Below, piece by piece: positions 38,958-50,349 of a stretch of 64,000 nucleotides of DNA. Positions within the stretch are counted from its first letter, which is position 1; each line of letters opens with the position of its first letter. Both the position numbers and the translations under genes were made by a program. Below the pieces are notes generated by a model, which was not told the origin of the DNA, ran no database searches, and saw only the letters and a list, made by a program, of their open reading frames with translations. Source of the DNA: Rugalucina vietnamica (taxonomy: Eukaryota; Mollusca; Bivalvia; Lucinida; Lucinidae); the NCBI GenBank assembly GCA_964017185.1, contig OZ024873.1:42952760-43016759 (forward strand), in the 5' to 3' direction.

Positions 38958-38963
38958 GCATTA

Positions 38964-39490
38964 GCAACCTAAGTTGACCTTGCCATAAAATAGGTCAAGG
39001 TCATCCCAGGGTCATGATTTACACAAACTTTGTAGAGCTCAATTGCCACTGCGTCATGCCAAGTTTCAAAATCATAGGCCTTCTGGTTCTGGAGAAGAAG
39101 ATTTTTAAAAGTTTTTGCTATTTATAGCCATGGCAGCCATCTTGGTCATGTGACCTTGACCATTTATGCAAACTTTCATTCCCTCTTTCTAAGGATGCTC
39201 CACATAAAGTTTGGCTTTGATTGGCCAAGCGGTTTCAGAGAAGAAGATATTTGAATATTATGGTCATATAAATGTATATAGCCCCAGGGCAGAATGCAGA
39301 CAACCCCCTGGGCCCAAAATATTTTCATAAACATAAATTTTCTGTCCATTTGCTCATTCCTAGCAACTTTTCTGCCAGTAAATGAAATTTTCCTATTTTT
39401 CCCATTCAAATGCATAGGTGACCTAAGTTGACCTTGCCGTAAAAAAAGGTCAAGGTCATCCCAGGGTCATGATTTATACAAACTTTGATC
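38964..39490 (-). mobile_element. AGCTCACC-family fragment, reverse orientation
   Basis: Reverse-strand matches to the internal units of the AGCTCACC elements include GGTCACATGACCAAGATGGC (reverse of 39136-39155), ACCGCTTGGCCAATCAAAGC (reverse of 39214-39233) and ACCTTGACCTATTTTA. Both termini are missing, and the copy is more diverged than the three full ones, so it is older. The minus-strand frame at 39176-39415 is a by-product. Confidence 0.75.
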
Positions 39491-39832
39491 CACTCAGCTA
39501 ATATTGAGTATAACCGACATAAAATGACGGACTGGTGGCATCGATGCATCGATTCGAAGCCACAACTGCATACCAGTATGCCGCAAAATACCGCTCCTAC
39601 TCATCCCTAACAAATTGTTTTGGCTTTCTAACATGGGCAAGGTTTCGTCTCTTCAATATTTCAAAGATAATGACCCAGATATGCTACATGTAGGTTGGAT
39701 GTTAGATCAGATGAGTTCTGGCAAAGGTAAATAGTCACTATGATTGCTTGGCAGAAGGTTTACAGTCATGTACTTACGCTGTATAAAACGTTACACTGTT
39801 GTGCATCAAACGCATGCCCCTATGATTTCTTG

Positions 39833-40984
39833 TTAGCTCGCCTGCACGAAGTGCATAGAGCTATTGTAGTCACCTCGGTCGTGCGCGTTTACGTTTACGT
39901 TTACGTTTACGTGTGCGTCCGCGTCACACTTTCGGTTAAAGTTTTTTAAAAGTCTATATCTCTTGACCATGTTGATGGATCAAGTTGATACTTTGCATGT
40001 TGCTAGATATTGGTCTGAAGTTTTACGCAGTACCATCATGACCCACCCTGGGTGACCTTGAGGTCAAGGTCACAGACTTAGAAATTTTGTGTTTAAGTTT
40101 TTGGTTAAAGTTTTTTAAAAGTCTATATCTCTTGACCATGTTGATGGATCAAGTTGATACTTTGCATGTTGCTAGATACTGGTCTGAAGTTTTACGCAGT
40201 ACCATCATGACCCACCCTGGGTGACCTTGAGGTCAAGGTCACAGACTTAGAAATTTTGTGTTTAAGTTTTTGGTTAAAGTTTTATAAAAGTCTATATCTC
40301 TTGACCATGTTGATGGATCAAGTTGATACTTTGCATGTTGCTAGATATTGGTCTGAAGTTTTACGCAGTACCATCATGACCCACCCTGGGTGACCTTGAG
40401 GTCAAGGTCACAGACTTAGAAATTTTGTGTTTAAGGTTTTGGTTAAAGTTTTTTAAAAGTCTATATCTCTTGACCATGTTGATGGATCAAGTTGATACTT
40501 TGCATGTTGCTAGATATTGGTCTGAAGTTTTACGCAGTACCATCATGACCCACCCTGGATGACCTTGAGGTCAAGGTCACAGACTTAGAAATTTGGTGTT
40601 TAAGTTTTTGGTTAAAGTTTTTTAAAAGTCTATATCTCTTGAACATGTTGATGGATCAAGTTGATACTTTGCATGTTTGAAGATATTGGTCTGAAGTTTT
40701 ATGGAGTACCATCATGACCCACCCTGGGTGACTGTGAGGTGTAGGTCACAGATTTTGAAATTTTTTGTTGAAGTTTTTCGTTAAAGTTGTTAGAAGTCTA
40801 TATCTCTTGAACATGTTGATGGATCAAGTTGATACTTTGCATGTTTGTAGATATTGGTCTGAAATTTTATGCTTTTACGACCCACCTGAGCGACCTTGAG
40901 GTCAAGGTCATGGGTCATAGATTTAGATAAATTTAGTGGCAAAGCACAAGTCAGGCGAGCTACGCTGTCCTGCGACAGCTCTTA
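39833..40984 (+). mobile_element. AGCTCGCC element, Helentron-like, six 169-bp units
   Basis: The 5' end TTAGCTCGCCTGCACGAAG contains the small hairpin TGCAC-GAA-GTGCA. The interior is six tandem units, marked by CTATATCTCTTGA at 39954, 40123, 40292, 40461, 40630 and 40798, so the period is 169 bp (the last is 168). The 3' end carries CAGGCGAGCT, inverse to the 5' AGCTCGCCTG, then a perfect hairpin GCTGTC-CTGC-GACAGC at 40964-40979 followed by TCTTA. Units 1-4 are nearly identical and 5-6 are diverged. No protein is encoded. A TTTACG microsatellite lies at 39888-39911. Confidence 0.75.
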
Positions 40985-41571
40985 TAGATTCTGTGCAGTC
41001 TGTGTTTATAAGTTTTTCTCTCTCTTATTATACCCCCGGCATTTATGCCGACGGGTATGTAGTTTTCGCTTTTCCGTTCGTATGTTCGTTAGTTCGTTGG
41101 TTCGTTGGTTTGTTAGTTCAGTTAAAATGTCAAAGTTTTGGTTAAAGTTTCTCTATTGGTGTATATCTCATGAACTATATATCAGAAACCATTCATATTT
41201 GGACTATAGGTACCCTATAGGGTTGGCTTTGTTTCTATGAGTTTGGACCCCAGGGTCCATGCCCGGGGGTGGGGCTAGAGTTCAAAGTCTAGGTCACCTT
41301 TAATTTGCGTCAAAGTTTTGGTTAAAGTTTCTCTATTGGTGTATATCTCATGAACTATATATCAGAAACCATTCATATTTGGACTATAGGTACCCTATAG
41401 GGTTAGCTTTGTTTCTATGATTTTGGACCCCAGGGTCCATGCCCGGGGGTGGGGCTAGAGTTCAAAATCTAGGTCACCTTTAATTTGCGTCAAAGTTTTG
41501 GTTAAAGTTTCTGTAGGGGGGTATATCTCATGAGCCTATCATCAGAAGCCATTCATATTTGGACTATAGGT

Positions 41572-42727
41572 GGATCCATGACATTTCGTCTAAAACCATT
41601 TCGTCTACAAGCCATTTCGTCTAAAGGACATTTCGTCTAAAGGACATTTCGTCTAAAAGACATTTGGTCTAAATGTCATTTCGTCTAAAGGACATTTCGT
41701 CTAATGGACATTTCATCTAATGGACATTTCGTCGAATACGACATTTCGTCTAAAATTCGTCTAAAAATGTCTAAATTCGTCTAAAATTCGTCTAAAACTC
41801 GTCTAAAACATAAATGATAAGGAAAATACTTTTGAACAACATTTTATTGGATATCAATTTCATTATTTAATATGACAAATTGTAGCCAATCCCTCCAGCG
41901 ATGTTGCAGCAGCATCTTTTATTTAAAAAATATATAATGCTTTTATTGTTTACCAATCAACAACTGCATCAGACAACAATGGACCAAAACTAATCCTAAA
42001 CACTGCATTATAGCTATAGTTCGGCAAATGGGTCACTGTATGGGTGGCAACTTTAATATTCATATCTGGGCGTGGCCGGCTAGTCCATCTGTTCATTATA
42101 AGTAGGGAGATAATAAAAAAGTCGAATTCAGTCAGCCTAGAGCGCTGTCACATATTTTACCGTTAAAGATCAGCTACCTATTTTGTCCAATCCAGTAAAC
42201 TAGACAAACTCGGATTTTCATTCTAACGGACAACATGTGAGTTGAGTCTTTCAACTGTATACCTTTGGCTTTTACCTAGGTCAAAAGTAGACCATACCCA
42301 ATAACGTATTCATAAGGTAACGCCCATACAGTGACCCATTTGGCGAGCTATACCAGTTTGATAACTGCTCACAATGACCAGTTAAGATAGATCAATATAC
42401 ATGTATTGTCACCATAAGCTTGCAGGTAAACGGAAGTCATAAATAAATATTTCAAGTCACATCTCTGAAATTGATTTCCAGTTAAGGTGCGACATTTGGT
42501 CTAAAAAATCTTATTTTTTTCTTAACTTTTTTTTAGACCAAATGTCGCACCAACTAGATTTTTTAGACGAATTGTCCATTAGACGAAATGTCCTTTAGAC
42601 CAAATTTCCATTAGACGAAATGTCTTTTAGACGAAATGTCCTTTAGACGAAATGGCTTTTAGACGAAATGTCCTTTAGACGAAATGGCTTTTAGACGAAA
42701 TGGTTTTAGACGAAATGTCCTGCACCC
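41572..42727. mobile_element. TIR element with tandem TTTCGTCTAAA modules
   Basis: Each end is an array of roughly 16-bp modules of the type ACATTTCGTCTAAAGG, about 12 on the left (41580-41815) and a similar number inverted on the right (42537-42718). The termini are GGATCCATGACATTTCG and, inverted from the right, GGGTGCAGGACATTTCG. A 9-bp target duplication ACTATAGGT lies at 41563-41571 and 42728-42736. The pre-insertion sequence is visible in the sister units at 41203 and 41383. The interior of about 670 bp is AT-rich and has no transposase. A 9-bp duplication fits Mutator-like or Foldback-type elements. Confidence 0.88.
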
Positions 42728-42773
42728 ACTATAGGTACCCTATAGGGTATACCTGGGTTGGGTCCATGTCGTG

Positions 42774-42774
<1 letters not shown>

Positions 42775-42806
<32 letters not shown>
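42775..42806 (+). repeat. Poly-G run of 32 bases
   Basis: An uninterrupted run of G lies within the third 180-bp unit of the TATACCCCCGGC element. The sister units have GGGGGTGGGG at this place (about 41265 and 41445), so the run grew from that seed. It could form a G-quadruplex. The length in an assembly is uncertain. Confidence 0.85.
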
Positions 42807-42809
<3 letters not shown>

Positions 42810-43399
42810 TTGAGTTCAAGATCTAGGACATCAATACTTTTATTATTACTATTTTTTTTTTTAATTTAGACTGACATTCTATTTTCATTTTCCATCTAGG
42901 ACTGAGGACCTGACCCTCAATGTCCATGATTAAGTCCTAGATGGAGTACACAAGTCAGCTCTGTGTACTGCTCTAAAGAAGATATGTCACTCTAAAAACT
43001 ACACTCACTCATGTCTGTGGTCAAAGTGCTTTAGAATGCACACTTCTATAAAGTATTTGATAAGGGTACTGTCTTTTGTTCGGGATTTGTGATTCAATGT
43101 CAGGGGTGTACATGTGCTGGGTGGTTGTGGGAGGGAGAAGGAGGACTGGGTGACCACCAGCCGGGGGTATACGTTCCTCTCAAGGCACTTTTTCTAGTTC
43201 TTTTATGTGTTGTGAAAACAAAAGAAAAGAAATGATGGGATGTGAAAAATGGACAGTAAAAAACGGAGAAACTTTTGAGATGACCATTTTTTTGTGATTT
43301 TTGAAATTATGGGTTGTCTGTTAATATACAAACAAATAATGGGGTGGCTGATTAAACAATGGCGCAAATTTCAAGAAAATTGCTTTGTCGGTTTTTGAG

Positions 43400-43560
43400 A
43401 TGTTGAAAATTCATTATCGGGAAGCGTTGGAAGTGTCATTAAGTATATTTGTGCCCCTATTATTTTTGTTAACGCCGACCTTAAAAATTTTTTTTCTTTG
43501 CTATGCTCCTACCTACCCATCAAATTCAGCCCTACCCAAAAAATTGTTATGGCCACTCTG
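43400..43560 (+). repeat. Dispersed repeat matching 33657-33840 in reverse
   Basis: The segment with TTGGAAGTGTCATTAAGTAT and ATTTGTGCCCCTA, then TGCTCCTACCTACCCATCAA, matches the reverse complement of the interior at 33.66-33.84 kb. The plus frame at 43385-43618 shares the peptide ALEVSLSIFVPL with the minus frame at 33504-33896. This reflects the repeat and does not show coding. Its own family is unknown. Confidence 0.6.
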
Positions 43561-43720
43561 GGGATTATTATTTTTTTTTTTTCAATTTCAGATAAGTGCT
43601 CTAATCAAAGCTTCCTAATTTAGTGTCAAACAATATTTCAACAATGAATTCTCTTTAAATATATAGTGTTTTAACCATATTCATGTACTGATTAAGCAAA
43701 AGTGCTTTTTTCTGGTTTAC

Positions 43721-43760
43721 AAAAAAAAAAAAAACACAAAAAAAAAAAAAAAAGAAAAAA
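43721..43760 (+). repeat. A-rich low-complexity run
   Basis: Runs of A are broken only by C and G single bases. This could be the tail of a reverse-transcribed element, but I see no body upstream that would confirm it. Confidence 0.8.
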
Positions 43761-43928
43761 ACACATATCTAGTTTAATATTTATGAATCATGAAAATGAA
43801 TGTATTCAAATGCATATAAAATGTTTATGAAAAAATAAAAGAGGTGTTGATTTATACTTCATTTAGTCTTGTAATTTTTTTTTAGTAAACCATGCACTCA
43901 GGTTGCTATAAAATTATATTCCATTCCC

Positions 43929-45444
43929 TTATTAGCTCACCTGAGCCGTTAGGCTCACAAGGTGAGCTTATAGGATGGCCATGATCCGGCGTCCGTCCGT
44001 CCGTCGTCCGTCCGTCGTCCGTCCACAATTTCAAAGATCTTCTCCTCTGAAACCGCTTGGCCAATCAAAGCCAAATTTTATATGAAGCATCTATAGGAAG
44101 GGGGAATCAATGTGTATTTAAGAAATCCAGGTCACATGACCAAGATGGCCGCCATGCCCATATATGGTAAAAACCCTTCAAAAATCTTCTTCTCCCGAAC
44201 CAGTGGACCGATTTCAATGAAACTTGGTATGAAGCATCAATGGCTCAAGCACTACAATGTGTATATAAATTATGACCCTGTGATGTCCTTGACTTATTTT
44301 ACAGCAAGGTCAACATAGGTCACCAATGCATTTGAATGGGGAAAACTTTTAAAATGTCATTTAAAGTGAAAGTCTTGCAGGAAATGGGCAGTAGGACTGA
44401 ATAATAATGATTCTGAAAAAAATTGGACCCCAGGGGCTCATGTGCCCCCACCCCTGGGCAATATACATGTATATCTTCACTATATTCAAATGTCTGCTCC
44501 TCTGAAACCGCTTTACCAATCAAAGCCAAATTTTATGTAAAGCATCATTAGGAAGGGATAACCAATGTGTATATAAATAATCCAGGTCACATGACCAAGA
44601 TGGCCGCCATGCCCATATATGGTAAAAACCCTTCAAAAATCTTTTTCTCTGGAACCGTTGGACCAATTTCAATGAAACTTGGCATGAAACATTGATGGCT
44701 AAAGCACTACGATGTATATATAAATCATGACCCTGTGATGACCTCGACCTATTTTATGGCAAGGTCAACATAGGTCGCCAATGCATTTGAATGGGGAAAA
44801 CTTTTAAAATGTCATTTAAAGTGAAAGTCTTGCAGGAAATGGGCAATAGGACTGACTATTAATGATTCTGACAAAAAAATGGACCACAGGGGCTCATATG
44901 CCCCCACGCCGGGCCAATATACACGTAATATTCAAACATCTCTCCTCTGAAACCACTTGGCCAATCAAAGCCAAATTTTATGTGAAGCATCTAAAGGATG
45001 GCGTAATCAATGTGTATATAAATAATCCAGGTCACATGACCAAGATGGCCGCCAGGCCCATATATGGTAAAAATCTCTCAAAAATCTTCTTCTCCGGAAC
45101 CAATGGACAGATTTCAAGGAAACTTGGCTTGAAGCATTGATGGCTCAAGTACTACAATGTATATATAAATCATGACCCTGTGATGACCTTGACCAAGTTT
45201 ATGGCAAGGTCAACATGGGTTGCCAATGCATTTGAATGGGAATAACTGTTAAAATGTCATTTGAAGGAAAAAGCCAGCAGGAAATTGGCAAATGGACAAA
45301 ATATTGATTATTCTGAAAAAGGAAATGGCCCAAGGGCTTCATCTGCCCCTGCACTGGGATTAAATACCATAATATTCAAACATGTTTATTGGTATATGCA
45401 GCAGATCTCAGGTGAGCGTTTACAGGACCATTGGTCCTCTGGTT
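43929..45444 (+). mobile_element. AGCTCACC element 2, Helentron-like, 3 internal units
   Basis: The ends are the same as in element 1: the hairpin AGCTCACCTGAGCC / GGCTCACAAGGTGAGCT at the 5' end, and CAGGTGAGCG, AGGACCATTGGTCCT and CTCTGGTT at the 3' end. The 5' region has a CCGTCCGT microsatellite at 43988-44025. Internal units start near 44040, 44495 and 44942, so the periods are about 456 and 447 bp. Units within one element differ more from each other than the same-numbered units do between elements. The array was therefore present before the copies dispersed. No target duplication is seen. Confidence 0.78.
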
Positions 45445-48397
45445 TGGGTGTGCAATATGAAATCTTAAGTCTTCTGCTTCCAATAGACACTGGTGACCAC
45501 AAATCACATTCCTCCAGGCACCATATTGTCCAATAGACATCATAAATCAAAGACAAAACCACATGGTGGCTGTGTCATGAAAAAATTGGTTTTACATTAA
45601 GTACTGTCAGGAACATGTTTAGGGTGTTAATATATAATCTAGTAGAGGATGATATTGTAGGATAGGATAAACAAATCAATATATTTTCTCTTCACCACAA
45701 AGCAGAAGTTTTATTTTGACATCCTGTGCTAGGCATATTTCAATACAGGTCAATTCAAAACAAACCAATATCTAGAACTTTCTCTTTTAAACAATTCTAA
45801 ACTTTGTATTATTTGCAATTTTCTAGCTGTTGAACACATCTGAAATAAACCACATAGATATCCACAAAGATTCAAACTCTATAACGTGGCGCCACTAACT
45901 ACACTAAGTAAAACTAAACCACTAAGACTAACACTATAGAGTTTCTTGACAGCCAAATAATATTTGCTAAATTCCACAAAGACCACTTAGAAATATTTCT
46001 TCAGCATATTCAACACCTATTGCAATAAACTCTAATCATTACACTTCACACAGCACAACTCTGGAGAATACTGGTTTGTGAATTTCCTGATCACTAAGTA
46101 CTCTGACCTGTATATAACAACAAAATATTAATCTAATCAAACTTATTCATTTATGCACTAGCCAACTTGTTAAATATCCTGTATTCAAAATAAGCTTTCT
46201 GACCCATATGGTACACTATAGTTTGTGCAATATCTGGTATGAACTGTACAGAATCTTATATACAACAAAATCACTTCAACTGAAATTATTCAATGTCAAA
46301 TTCAAGACAACTGTAGTCACTTATGTCAAAATATCTTTCATAAAGTTTATTTCATCAGTGTCACTCAGCATTAGTTTGCCTCGGGTAGTACACCATAGTT
46401 TTTCACTCAGTATTTCTATTTATGTAACTTCAATTGAATGTATCTGTCATGTAAGATCATCAAATAACAGTGTTTATTGACTTCATCACCACATACATCA
46501 GATCAATTAGCTTAAGTTTTTCCCCTTGTGGTACACTATAGATTTCTATTCAATGTTTATTTGTTTCACCTTACTCAAAGTGCAAATCTCAGTCCAATTC
46601 TGTCAATATCCCAATGAATAATTATTATACAAACAGTTCCATTGAATCGACTGAATATGTTTTATTTGTCATTCATCAACTGAAAATCTTAGTAATTTCT
46701 GATTTATGACCCATATAGAACACCATAGATTTATCATCTTAATGCCATTCTATTTTTACACTTCTGCAGTCCCACAGCTAACTTCAATTCATCAATGCAC
46801 ATATTGTGTTGGAAACATCTTCTGCTGATTTATAACAAGAGCTTCTTCTGATCATCTACCAAGAGGCCACCTAAAAATTGCAAGTTAGTATTACAATACT
46901 AAATTAAGCAGCCAAATGAATATTACTGAATTTCACAATTCCAGAATTTCACAATATTAACAAAATCAGCAGAGAATGAATTCAACATAAAAATTACTTA
47001 CATATTTGAATAAAACAATAATTCCTTATTCTAACACTCAGTAGGATTTTACAGTCTCATTTCACATCTTCAAACATGTTTCCACTTTGAAATCTAAAAC
47101 CTGAATGAACAATGTACTCAGTAAAGCCCACTATAGCTCATAAAAAGCTCACTCTAGGCTACACTCTAGTGACATTGCAAATCTCACCTATTATTATTGT
47201 AAAACAACCAACTTGTAAAGTGAGGATTATACAGGTATAAAACAGTTAATATTCACAATAAGGAACAAGTTGCATCTTCGATAAAAAGTCAGAAGTACAG
47301 AAATGCATTTCCTGACAAGTACTTATAGAGAAATTTTAAGGTTGATACCAGTCTTAATATTCATAGGTGGATCAGTATGTATGAATTTGTTTTTGCAAGT
47401 CTTCTTTATTTGAAGCAAAGTTCTAAATATAAATAGTATATATAGCAAAAACAGAGCAGATTGGATTAAATTTTCAGAACACAATAAAATAGGTTTTCAC
47501 ATGATATGAAACTAAAAGTGATAAAGGTATAGTCTTATTTTAAGTTGAGACAGTACAACAGGTAAATTAGTTTGTTTGTTTGACTGATTATCATGATAAT
47601 AATTGCTGTTATATTTTATATTGAGTATATTGTTTTTAAATAAATGAATAAATAAATAAATAAATAAATGAGATAATTAATAAATAAATTCTCATACAAC
47701 TGGGAAATTATGAGAGGAAAAACAATTATATTGTAAGTACATGTATTAATATGGTTTTTGCTTGATTGTTTATAATAGGGTTTTAGCTTAATTGTTTATG
47801 TCCTTTGACTATGTTGGACAGTGACACTCAAAGAGTCATATCCTGACTGTTTCAGGGCAACCCTTGTGAGGCAAGTTCAGGATGTAAATCATGACTGGAC
47901 TTGTTAGAACCCTTTTGATCTGATGTATTATGATAAAAACAAATGAAGAACTTGAATTCGCTGCTTTTTAGAGATATTATGTTCTGATTTGCTGAAGAAA
48001 ACTGAAGAGAGTGACAATCTGCGCCTCCCCAGATGTGAGAAAATACTTGAGTCAGGGAAATGCAAATTGAGTCAGAGAATTGTCAGCGAATTTTGCTTCG
48101 CTAAAATTGTGGACACCCTGATCAGCTGTTTTTAAGTAGCACTTTGATCGAAAGACATATTCATGTGCAACACCTGCACCTGGGTGTATTTTTGCATCCA
48201 AGTGCAGATTTGCACCTGGGTGTTTTTTTGCCATGTGCACAGTGTTTTAAGAGAAAATACATATAGCACTAATGTGCTATATGACAGCAAACATTGAAAA
48301 CGTTGAAGAGGCTGACACATTTGTTGGGGTGTGATGAGGATAAGATATAAGTAAAGTTTCTTGGTCTGGTACCAGGTCAGTGTATTTAACCCATATG
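45445..48397. other. Long AT-rich interval without a recognisable gene
   Basis: No coding signal is recognisable in almost 3 kb. At 46199, 46387, 46530 and 46716 the sequence repeats a motif like GTACACYATAG, three of the four followed by TTT and a T/C-rich stretch, with spacings of 140-190 bp, suggesting a very degenerate tandem repeat. An AAAT-type microsatellite is at 47638-47669. The short frame at 46208-46480 has no recognisable domain. Confidence 0.5.
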
Positions 48398-48713
48398 CAT
48401 GGATCAGTGTGCATGTAGTGTCGAAAAAGAAAAAATGACAGATATTTTTGTAAAGGTTTGAAAAAAAGAACACAAAACTTTTTTAGTTACAATCTTTCAA
48501 ATAATGTACCGTATTTGTTCTAATTAGTGCATAGTCGTGTCCGAAAAAGCACATGGATCAGTGTGCATGTAGTGACGAAAAAGAAAAAAATGACAGATAT
48601 TTTTGTAAAGGTTTGAACAAAAAAAACACAAAACTTTTTTAGTTATAATCTTTCAAAATTTAATAATGTACCGTATTTTTTTCTAAATAGTGCATGGTCA
48701 TGTCCGAAAAAGC
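48398..48713 (+). repeat. 154-bp tandem duplication
   Basis: CATGGATCAGTGTGCATGTA begins at 48398 and again at 48552. The two units stay similar through GACAGATATTTTTGTAAAGG, then ACACAAAACTTTTTTAGTTA, and end at GTCCGAAAAAGCA. The second unit has a few extra bases near 48660. Each unit contains ACCGTATT and a CTAA-TAGTGCA motif that resembles ends seen near 52488-52550. Confidence 0.85.
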
Positions 48714-48837
48714 ATGTGCATAAGCGCACACTGCTCGACTAGCATGTTGGTATGTTATAGCAATTTTACACATTAGTGCTGTATTTACCAAGCAATCAGA
48801 AAGAAATTACCACTCCAAAAACCGAAGTGGGAAAAAA

Positions 48838-49787
48838 CACGCCTACCAAACGATCAAATACTTCTCCACCGGTGCATATAGTAAAATCGATTCGATTGTT
48901 ACATGGTGAAGGATTAGATGACGCATAAAGGTAGACATATTTTACATACTCTTATCTTTTTTTGCACAAAATACATTTTTAAGGAAAAAAGTGAAAAATC
49001 GGGAATACAATTCCCCGTAATATTCACTTCTACGCTTGTGGTGTCAAGCTGAGGTTATATACTTCACGCATTTTGGTTTAATTCATCAAAAACTACACAC
49101 GAGTAGCTAGAAGATATTGAAAACTCGCGAAAACTGATGATAAATAGGAAGCTAATTTAATTCTGAAGCCGGTCACAAGTTCTTACGACCATCACGCACA
49201 CACGGCATGCACATTCAGGTATATTTTTGAAGGAAATTTCAGCTGACAATGTAGCAGGGCCGAGAAAACCCCGAGGGAACTGCCGAAAATTGTTGGTCAA
49301 CAATTTGATCTATAAAAATGATAGTGAAAATGTTTGTCGTAACAAAATCTTTAACTCGTCTCAAAAAGTCTTGAAATGCATAAATGTTCTTTAATTCGTG
49401 CTTGTCTGATCATATAGCACCGGCGATACACATGGGTTTCATAATTAGTCGTTCTTGCAGTGAAAATTTATACCAACTCCAAATTTGCAGCTGCAAAGGC
49501 TTTCTCTACAAATAGTATGCTTTCTAACTATTTCTATGGCCTCGTACATGTCCAAAATATCATTTTCAGTGTTTTGGATTTTTTTTTTCATATTGGAATG
49601 CACTCCTGGTCGATTTTCTCCGGTGAAGCATTAGATCGTCTGGTGAAAAATTCGATCAGGGATTGTGTATGTCTGTTAAACGCATGTTCTTAGTGTTGTC
49701 TCACGCATTGTAGTAATAATAGACACAACTCTGATTTTAATAGACAATGTCTCGCTGCATTGTCTCACTATATCTTTAATCCATGAG
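48838..49787 (+). repeat. Left arm of a 2.5-kb palindrome
   Basis: This arm is the inverted partner of 50350-51308. Matching anchors include CACGCCTACCAAACGATCAA (48838) with its inverse ending at 51308, GGGAATACAATTCCCCG at about 49000, GAACTGCCGAAAAT at about 49277, GGAATGCACTCCTGGTCGAT at about 49594, and TGTCTCACTATATCTTTAAT at 49761. The arms are about 950 bp and clearly related but diverged by substitutions and small indels. Mirrored frames at 49460-49693 (plus) and 50444-50629 (minus) share GMHSWSIFSG and VKNSI. Confidence 0.88.
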
Positions 49788-50150
49788 CGGACTGGCGCAG
49801 TTGGTAGCGCATCGGACGTATCGCCTTGGAAAGATCAGTAATATCAAATTACTGGCGGGTTTAAATGTACTTTACATGGCCATATTCTACCCCTAACCTT
49901 CTGTAGCGGTTCATAAAATTTAGTTAGCTGTTCTGTCCTAGTGGTGAATCGCCATCTAGTCAATGAATCATCAAGGACAAACATATACCATGATAACCGC
50001 CATGTTGAATCAAAAACGAGGACATTAGAGATTAAGTCGGTGCCTTCATAGAGTCTGACGCCTGACCCACCGGCGTGCAATTAAAGAAGGCAGCGTAGTT
50101 ATCACTCATGATTGGATTAAAACCCCATAAACCTGTCGCAAAAATTTAAG
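49786..50150 (+). mobile_element. tRNA-derived SINE in the palindrome loop
   Basis: The head has a good RNA polymerase III A box, TGGCGCAGTTGGTAGCGC at 49793. It sits in a tRNA-like 5' half, and the B box expected 30-60 bases further on is degraded. The body shares GGTTCATAAAATTTAGTTAG and CCACCGGCGTGCAATTAAAG with 29270-29692, which supports a mobile SINE over a chance tRNA gene. It fills most of the 562-bp loop between the palindrome arms and begins within a few bases of the left arm's inner end. Confidence 0.6.
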
Positions 50151-50349
50151 CTTAACTGTCAACAAAGAAGTTTGTATTATGTATTTGAAGGAATTGGTTT
50201 CTTAAAATGACAGGATCATTTCAGTGCGTTGTGAATATGTAAGATATCGTCCTCAAAACAACAGCTGCTGTTTCTATCCATCGAGAGTTTATCAGTTCAT
50301 GCAGATTGCATGTTTAAAGAATAACGCTGCTCGCTAATTGGATCAATTA

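Larger units (their letters stand above)
41029..43198 (+). mobile_element. TATACCCCCGGC element, Helentron-like, interrupted
   Basis: The 5' end TATACCCCCGGCATTTATGC forms a hairpin with GCCGACGGGTAT. Three 180-bp units start with CAAAGTTTTGGTTAAAGTTT at 41131, 41311 and 41491. The third unit is split by another element (41572-42727) and resumes at 42728. The 3' end has CCGGGGGTATA (inverse of the 5' end) at 43161, then a short stem region and CTAGTT at 43194. CTAG fits the Helitron 3' CTRR rule. The tail contains a 12-bp perfect inverted repeat, CCATCTAGGACT at 42892 and its complement at 42933. No protein is encoded. Confidence 0.75.

Noticed and set aside
49786-49860. Functional tRNA gene
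   Set aside because: Only the A box and 5' half are tRNA-like. No matching acceptor stem or intact B box is present, and the following body is shared with 29270-29692.
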